Below, one piece after another: positions 6,876 to 9,788 of a stretch of 9,788 nucleotides of DNA. Every line of letters begins with the position of its first letter. Position 1 is the stretch's first letter. The DNA is from Dehalococcoidia bacterium (GTDB taxonomy: Bacteria > Chloroflexota > Dehalococcoidia > GIF9 > AB-539-J10): positions 1 to 9,788 of the forward strand of contig JAUWOB010000020.1 of assembly GCA_030612345.1 (NCBI GenBank). The letters are read 5' to 3'. A model generated the notes under the pieces. The model saw only the letters and a program-made list of their open reading frames with translations, was not told the origin of the DNA and made no database searches. The translations under genes and the position numbers were made by a program.

Positions 6876-7124
6876 TAGCCACCATGATGCCGGAGCCCAT
6901 GACCTGAGCTTGGAACCTACCATGCCATGAATCGGCAACATCAAAAATGAAGTAACCCGAGTAACCTCGCTTCTCTACCCTCCTATCAGCCGGGCTGGCT
7001 CCTCCGCTTACCTTGTGCTGTGCCTCGGACGCACCTTTCAGCGTTCGCCACACCGGGCCTTACGCCAGGGCCCTGCTTGGCTACTCGGGACAGTGTTCAT
7101 GTTAAGACTTACGCAACTTATCTG
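6876..7124. other. Intergenic region between two minus-strand genes; nothing recognised
   Basis: The 249 bases between the copy B promoter and the HAD stop codon contain a short GGGCC/GGCCC pair around 7055-7073 but no supported gene, promoter or terminator with a U-tract. Confidence 0.4.
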
Positions 7125-7820
7125 TCAATATGCCTTAGGTACTGGGATATTGGTACCGGCTTCTGACACAGGGCCACAGCAGACGGGCAGCAACTCTCCC
7201 AGATTTGAGATAAGGAAATCGGGCCTCTGCCGCTCAAGTCGCCAACGGGGATGATAGCTCTCATTTCTGACTATGGCCGCGGTAACCGCCTTTGCTCTCT
7301 TCCCGGCAATGATGTCCTCCTCCATGTCGCCTACATATATAGTTTCCTGTGGCCTTATCCCTAGCTTCTCTGCCGTAGCGAGAATCGGCTTGGGCGAAGG
7401 TTTCTGTTCATCACAGTCTTCCTGCCCGGTGACCACATCAAAGTAGCTATCTATCCCCAGTTTCTTAAGGTGCTCTCTCAAGAAAAGGGTCGGAATATTG
7501 GAAGCTACGCCCAGTACCTTTTCCAGCTTCTTGAGTGCAGAGAGCACCTCTGCCACCTCCGGAAAGCCCCTGACGGCGGGAGCGTATCGCGGGTAGGACT
7601 CACGGAATTTCCTATCGACCTCCCCCAGCAACTCGAGCGGAATGCCATTTGCCCTGTGAAACTCGGGGACGGGCAGCTTGAATGCCGCCCTGAAGTCCTC
7701 GAGCGTCTTGGGCCCCTCGAATCCGAGAGCAGCGTAGGCATCCAGGTTGGCTCTCCAGACGGTGACAATGTCATCCAGAAGCGTGCCGCTTGCATCGAAC
7801 ACTATCGCCGTAATCTGCAT
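7125..7820 (-). CDS. HAD-superfamily hydrolase with atypical motif I
   Basis: This is a 231-residue single-domain HAD protein with an alpha-helical cap between motifs I and II (about residues 18-85). Motif I is 'VFDASGTLLDD' with nucleophile Asp9. The usual second aspartate (DxD) is replaced by Ser11. Motif II is Ser107 in 'GVASN', motif III is Lys140 in 'EQKPSP', and motif IV is 'YVGDMEEDI' with Asp165 and Asp169. The fold resembles phosphoglycolate-phosphatase or haloacid-dehalogenase subfamilies. Missing the second Asp is dehalogenase-like (FDAYGT), but the GD...D motif IV is phosphatase-like. The substrate is therefore open. The frame extends upstream to 7907, but the Met at 7820 sits directly before motif I and follows GAGGGCAGGAC, so it is the likely start. 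Confidence 0.87.
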   Translation of the reverse strand: MQITAIVFDASGTLLDDIVTVWRANLDAYAALGFEGPKTLEDFRAAFKLPVPEFHRANGIPLELLGEVDRKFRESYPRYAPAVRGFPEVAEVLSALKKLEKVLGVASNIPTLFLREHLKKLGIDSYFDVVTGQEDCDEQKPSPKPILATAEKLGIRPQETIYVGDMEEDIIAGKRAKAVTAAIVRNESYHPRWRLERQRPDFLISNLGELLPVCCGPVSEAGTNIPVPKAY

Positions 7821-7920
7821 GTCCTGCCCTCGTCTTCTTGAGGCTTGGCCGAAGGTGATAGGGTTATGAGTCGGAGCTGTCCAGAACGCGATGCCCGCTC
7901 CCCACACCGGTTTTCCTGCT

Positions 7921-7929
7921 ATTATAGCA
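7921..7929 (-). promoter_or_regulatory. Extended -10 promoter for the HAD gene
   Basis: On the minus strand this reads TGC followed by a perfect TATAAT (7926-7921), an extended -10 element. No good -35 box is at 16-18 bases, as is common for extended -10 promoters. The predicted leader is about 90 bases. Confidence 0.45.
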
Positions 7930-8115
7930 CGGAGGATCGAGAGACAGGCTGTGGTGTATTCCGGGAAAGAACCTTCGCCGTACCAGAACCGAATTCGCTG
8001 GGCTGGCAGCAGATGCCCGTTGCCGGCGGGACCAGCTTGTTGATGGAGGGTTGACAGTGGGGGGCGGGAAGGATACTATGAACCCGGATTCTGGCGAGGT
8101 CTAACTGCAGGTCCG

Positions 8116-8121
8116 GGAAGG
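8116..8121 (+). promoter_or_regulatory. Ribosome binding site of the 80-residue helical protein
   Basis: GGAAGG lies 6 bases before the ATG at 8128, supporting this short frame as a real gene. Confidence 0.55.
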
Positions 8122-8127
8122 CGGAGA

Positions 8128-8370
8128 ATGAAGACCGAAGAAGACCTAAACAGGCAACTGGAAGATATCCTGGCCAAGATAGATGAGGCCAGGAGAGAGT
8201 TGAAAGCCCTGCGCAGGAATGCGACGGAGGGCCCTAAGGGAAAGGCGAGAGCCAGCTTCATCGCAGGCAAACAACGCATGATTGAGGCTGCGGAAGCTGC
8301 AAAGCAATTGGACACATTGAAGCAACGGGAACAGGAGATTCGAGCCAAATCGCACTCAGACGACCGATAA
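8128..8370 (+). CDS. Small helical (coiled-coil hairpin) protein of unknown function
   Basis: I do not recognise this 80-residue protein. It is almost entirely charged and helix-forming. Residues 4-31 and 44-73 are amphipathic segments rich in Glu, Lys, Arg, Leu and Ala. They are joined by a Gly/Pro-containing turn (34-38, E-G-P-K-G). The likely shape is an antiparallel helical hairpin. It has no cysteine, signal peptide or membrane segment, so it is predicted to be cytoplasmic. The ribosome site is good. Overlapping minus-strand frames (8076-8432, 8146-8355) look like shadows, with Ser/Arg/Leu-rich composition and no ribosome site. The gene stands alone between a divergent HAD gene and a convergent 111-residue gene. 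Confidence 0.65.
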   Translation: MKTEEDLNRQLEDILAKIDEARRELKALRRNATEGPKGKARASFIAGKQRMIEAAEAAKQLDTLKQREQEIRAKSHSDDR

Positions 8371-8392
8371 CGCGTCTTGTTACTCGGTATAG

Positions 8393-8448
8393 CTGACCGT
8401 TGCGCAATCCGTACTGGTGAGGCACATCGCAAAGCAGAGATCGGTCAG
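8393..8448. repeat. Imperfect inverted repeat between convergent genes
   Basis: CTGACCG followed by TTGCG (8393-8404) pairs with CGCAA (8428-8432) and CGGTCAG (8442-8448), leaving a 9-base bulge on one arm. It overlaps the stop codon of the 111-residue minus-strand gene and lies 22 bases after the stop of the plus-strand helical gene. It could fold in either transcript, but it has no U-tract. Confidence 0.35.
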
Positions 8449-8780
8449 TGCTCATTGGTCGGTTCCCCGGGCTCTCTCAAGAACACTTCATCCACGATGT
8501 CCATAATGAAATTCGCATCGAAGAAATCGATGCCGTAGTCTTGACATATGCGCTCCAGTCTCTCAGGGTCGATCGTTTCATCGAACTGCGAAAACGGCCC
8601 GCTCCATGTAAAATAGTCCACGAAGAAGGCTTCTGCATCCTCAAGCTCGTCCTCGTCAAAATACTCCTCCAGCCGACTAACCATCTCGTTGACTCGCTCA
8701 TTCTTCTTGCGCCTCCCTTCCAGCCAGTGGAGCCTTCTCTTCCTTGATTTTCGCTCCGCTCTTCTTTCTTCTCTGCCCAT
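8445..8780 (-). CDS. Charge-polarised 111-residue protein of unknown function
   Basis: I do not recognise this family. Residues 1-30 are strongly basic (14 Arg/Lys against 5 Glu). Residues 35-55 are strongly acidic (10 Asp/Glu in 21). The remainder, 52-102, mixes aromatic and acidic residues ('FFVDYFTWSGPF', 'DYGIDFFDANFIMDIVDEVF') and looks like a small folded alpha-helical domain. No signal peptide or metal motif is present. The frame is open in phase much further upstream, to 9149. The Met at 8780 is chosen because AAAGGAGG lies at ideal distance (complement of 8785-8792) and the upstream extension has neither ribosome site nor similar composition. A basic tail next to an acidic patch suggests binding to nucleic acid or ribosomes, but that is a guess. 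Confidence 0.75.
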   Translation of the reverse strand: MGREERRAERKSRKRRLHWLEGRRKKNERVNEMVSRLEEYFDEDELEDAEAFFVDYFTWSGPFSQFDETIDPERLERICQDYGIDFFDANFIMDIVDEVFLREPGEPTNEH

Positions 8781-8784
8781 GTTG

Positions 8785-8792
8785 CCTCCTTT
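8785..8792 (-). promoter_or_regulatory. Ribosome binding site deciding the 8780 start
   Basis: On the minus strand, AAAGGAGG precedes ATG by 4 bases (CAAC). This is the strongest ribosome site in the right half of the window and argues against the longer in-phase frame. Confidence 0.8.
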
Positions 8793-8834
8793 GCTTGAAG
8801 CGACTAGTCGCAGCAGATGGCGAATGCTGCCCGG

Positions 8835-8843
8835 ACTATAACA
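8835..8843 (-). promoter_or_regulatory. Possible extended -10 promoter for the 111-residue gene
   Basis: On the minus strand, TGT followed by TATAGT (8840-8835) forms an extended -10 element about 55 bases before the start at 8780. No -35 box is recognisable. Confidence 0.35.
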
Positions 8844-9249
8844 CAGGCGCCAACTAGGCCGCCAATCTTCTGCTATTGTATGGCCGGCCGACAAACATGG
8901 CAGGGAAATCCTCGATGCCAGGGCTAGACGATCATAGGGAGTATTCAGTTCCCGGCGATCCGGTTTGGCACCGCCCACGAAGACCGCGCCCGCCTTAGCC
9001 TGCGTAATGGCAAATTGCTCGTTGCTGGCATGACAGAAGGCGTGATTGTTGATACGAATCACGGTTGCTTCAACCTCTTCGCTCTCGCTCTCGGTCAGGC
9101 AACGCTCCAGGGTTAGCACTGCATCGTTAATATGGCCAGGCGGTCTCATATCCCGAGGACAGACCGACGGCTGCTATCTTCTCAGGCTCACCTATGAGCT
9201 GGAAGCCGGTGCTCCCGCCAGGCTCATCTCGTATTGCAGAAGACCAGTC

Positions 9250-9277
9250 GTGACACTCGCCGGGTCTTTTATACAAT
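9250..9277 (+). promoter_or_regulatory. Sigma-70-type promoter of the ABC ATPase gene
   Basis: GTGACA (9250-9255, 5 of 6) and TACAAT (9272-9277, 5 of 6) are separated by 16 bases. The predicted transcript starts near 9284, about 60 bases before the GTG start. Confidence 0.55.
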
Positions 9278-9345
9278 GTACTACCGACACATGTTCCCGA
9301 GGCTCCGAACACGCCTGCTAGGACCGCAGGAAGGAGTATCGTTGC

Positions 9346-9788
9346 GTGGTGATAATTGAGACCTCTGGTCTTTCACGCCGCTTCAGGGACATAATCGCGG
9401 TAGACGACTTGACCATGACGGTTGAGTCTGGTGAGGTGCTTGGTCTCTTGGGACCAAGTGGGGCGGGGAAGACGACCACCATTCGCATGCTGGCAGGAAT
9501 AATCGCTCCCACGAAGGGACAAGCCATCGTAGCTGGCTGCAGAACTGACCGGGATGTGGAGAAACTGCACGAGGTCATTGGCATGCTCACCGAGACACCC
9601 GGCTTCTACAGCCGACTCAGCGCCAGGCGTAACCTCGAGTATTTTGTCGGCTTTTACTCCATTGATGATGCCCCTTCCCGGGTGGAGAAGTACCTCAGGT
9701 TGATGGAGCTATGGAAACGGAGGGAGGACAAGGTCGGCACGTTTTCCAAGGGAATGAAACAGAGAATTTGCATTGCATCTGCACTTCT
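9346..9788 (+). CDS. ABC transporter ATP-binding protein (ABC-2/DrrA-like), 3'-truncated by window end
   Basis: The first 147 residues of an ABC ATPase are visible and the frame runs off the window. Walker A is 'GPSGAGKTT' (36-44). The Q-loop region is 'IGMLTETPGFYSRLSARRNLEYF' (from 78), with Thr-Glu where many ATPases have Gln, as is common in ABC-2 type exporters. The signature motif is 'FSKGMKQR' (133-140), again the ABC-2 variant of LSGGQ. Walker B and the H-loop lie beyond the edge. Such ATPases pair with separate membrane permeases, usually encoded just downstream, to export drugs, lipids or polysaccharide. The start is a tandem GTG (9346 or 9349) after AAGGAG (9331-9336). 9346 has the better 9-base spacing. 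The downstream partner gene is not in view. Confidence 0.92.
   Translation, partial: MVIIETSGLSRRFRDIIAVDDLTMTVESGEVLGLLGPSGAGKTTTIRMLAGIIAPTKGQAIVAGCRTDRDVEKLHEVIGMLTETPGFYSRLSARRNLEYFVGFYSIDDAPSRVEKYLRLMELWKRREDKVGTFSKGMKQRICIASAL

Larger units (their letters stand above)
6590..6882 (-). repeat. Copy B of the duplicated DUF5679 transcription unit (direct repeat)
   Basis: This is the second member of the direct repeat pair, matching about 4979-5269 in promoter, coding sequence and downstream hairpin. The flanks beyond this unit do not align. Confidence 0.85.
8781..9345. other. Gene-poor region of about 565 bp
   Basis: No confident gene was found. The minus strand is open in one frame from 9149 to 8781, in phase with the 111-residue gene, and another minus frame is open from 9312 to 9127. 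Neither has a ribosome site or a sequence I recognise. A plus-strand frame at 9046-9321 has Ser/Arg/Leu-rich shadow-like composition. The region could hold a decayed gene. Its right part carries the ABC gene's promoter. Confidence 0.45.

Noticed and set aside
9318..9590. 90-codon minus-strand frame
   Set aside because: It is antisense to the ABC ATPase, whose Walker A lies in the same interval. The Ser/Pro/Arg-rich composition is typical of a shadow frame.
1..9788. Search for tRNA/rRNA genes, CRISPR arrays, insertion sequences, toxin-antitoxin or defence genes
   Set aside because: No cloverleaf-like segment, regularly spaced short repeats, transposase motifs or paired toxin/antitoxin frames were seen by eye. 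Weak or degenerate examples could be missed without a covariance or profile search.

Overview
The window reads as a stretch of bacterial chromosome with moderate GC content. It is densely but loosely packed with single-gene transcription units on both strands. I see no rRNA, tRNA, CRISPR array, transposase, phage gene or integrase. The gene mix is a DUF2807 surface protein, a 45-residue DUF5679 zinc ribbon present twice, a membrane-anchored SMP-30/strictosidine-synthase-like protein, an MFS exporter and an ABC-2 type ATPase. This would fit an uncultured Chloroflexota (Dehalococcoidia-like) genome. That assignment is inference from general familiarity with such gene families, not something the sequence proves.

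Layout: 1-234 holds the 3' end of a small unrecognised protein (+). Next come a DUF2807 beta-repeat protein (501-1292, +), an alpha/beta hydrolase (1442-2443, +) and a 12-helix MFS transporter (2658-3866, +). A gap of about 340 bp with small inverted repeats follows, then a thioredoxin-fold protein with a CNHC active site (4210-4788, -). The central block, 4979-6882, is the most structured part. Two direct copies of a DUF5679 zinc-ribbon gene (5072-5209 and 6684-6821, both -), each with its own sigma-70-type promoter and 3' hairpin, flank a strictosidine-synthase-like gene on the opposite strand (5456-6535, +). On the right are a HAD-family hydrolase (7125-7820, -), a small helical protein (8128-8370, +), a charge-polarised 111-residue protein (8445-8780, -), a gene-poor gap of about 565 bp, and the 5' part of an ABC transporter ATPase (9346 to the window end, +).

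There is no evident operon. Strand switches, separate promoters and gaps of 100-560 bp suggest mostly independent transcription. The genes do not form an obvious pathway. Several act at or near the envelope (DUF2807 protein, MFS exporter, anchored SSL protein, ABC transporter) and others are soluble housekeeping or redox enzymes. I do not see a convincing new multi-gene system. The best second-look item is the duplicated zinc-ribbon unit: its two proteins are identical, the genes differ by seven substitutions that are all silent, and promoter and terminator architecture are conserved around an intervening divergent gene.
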